Assembly (NCBI GenBank): GCA_038207625.1
Contig: JBBQZO010000065.1
Coordinates: 1-13,528, forward strand
Direction: 5' to 3'
From: JBBQZO01 sp038207625
GTDB taxonomy: Bacteria; Pseudomonadota; Gammaproteobacteria; Burkholderiales; Burkholderiaceae_D
DNA length: 13,528 nucleotides
Shown here: positions 13,409 to 13,528 of the stretch, one piece after another
Position numbering within the stretch: position 1 is the stretch's first letter
How the letters are laid out: each line of letters begins with the position of its first letter
The notes under the pieces: model-generated
Told to the model about the DNA's origin: nothing
The model's input: the letters and a program-made list of their open reading frames with translations, nothing else
Database searches by the model: none
Position numbers and translations under genes: made by a program

Positions 13409-13528
13409 TTAATTAAAAGTGTTCGTCGAATGTTGTAGCAGTGTGATGTGCTGAGTATAAACGACGAGCGGTGATTCATATCCGAGCCTTGCTCTGGGGC
13501 GCGTGTTGAGCGACAGGGCAATGGCATC
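13409..13528 (-). CDS. IS30-family transposase, C-terminal 39 residues (partial)
   Basis: The minus frame open from the window edge reads DAIALSLNTRPRARLGYESP, then LVVYTQHITLLQHSTNTFN and a TAA stop (13411-13409). The LN-x-RPR-x-x-LGY-x-(S/T)-P string is the hallmark C-terminal end of the IS30 DDE transposase (rve-type catalytic domain), just after the catalytic Glu region. The N-terminal HTH and DDE residues lie outside the window. The terminal repeat follows the stop immediately, as in complete IS30 copies, so this end looks intact. Confidence 0.85.
   Translation of the reverse strand, partial: DAIALSLNTRPRARLGYESPLVVYTQHITLLQHSTNTFN

Larger units (their letters stand above)
13377..13528 (-). 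mobile_element. IS30-family insertion sequence, right end only
   Basis: This comprises the terminal repeat and the 3' end of a transposase gene that continues past the window edge. The element sits at the end of the AT-rich stretch. IS30 elements duplicate only 2-3 bp of target, so the insertion site cannot be verified without the other end. Confidence 0.75.

Overview
The window is GC-rich beta-proteobacterial chromosome. The mix of a PEP-CTERM/exosortase-type protein, alanine-rich secreted proteins of unknown function, a RAYT-type transposase relic and GC-rich hairpins without U-tracts suggests Oxalobacteraceae (Massilia, Duganella or Janthinobacterium relatives). That placement is inferred from protein and composition style, not from a marker gene.

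Left edge (1-1648): a decayed REP-associated tyrosine transposase (minus strand, running off the window) with a frameshift and a lost HUH histidine. A REP-like palindrome follows at 666-680, then a 174-aa secreted protein of unknown function (1036-1560, +).

1649-5033: a metallo-beta-lactamase-fold lipoprotein (-) is divergent from a LysR-type regulator (+). The shared promoter region holds a perfect 14-bp palindrome, which suggests local regulation. Next comes a spacer with two short tandem duplications, then a secreted PEP-CTERM protein whose stop codon sits in the loop of a 22-bp hairpin.

5091-8995: a periplasmic beta/gamma-crystallin plus glycine-zipper protein (-). Divergent from it is a three-gene unit (+): a DUF2807-type lipoprotein, a CPBP intramembrane protease and a secreted protein of unknown function. 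The last two overlap by ATGA. A good sigma70-like promoter with an inverted repeat over its -10 box lies upstream of the unit.

9080-10667: a tight two-gene minus-strand operon, with an M14 (cytosolic carboxypeptidase-like) metallopeptidase followed by a CYTH triphosphatase-type protein. A strong GC hairpin separates it from the convergent unit.

11099-12210 (minus): a KGG-repeat stress-type protein whose leader carries a hairpin. Then comes a compact, highly structured 112-nt element directly abutting a minus-strand intrinsic terminator, and 43 nt further on a 134-aa protein of unknown function with a GTG start. Structured element, terminator, then gene is the architecture of a transcription-attenuation leader. 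This is the most interesting candidate for something undescribed here, although a free-standing sRNA or a read-through terminator is also possible.

Right edge: about 1.1 kb without a convincing gene, AT-rich for most of its length, ends at an IS30-family insertion sequence. Only its terminal repeat and the last 39 residues of its transposase are inside the window.
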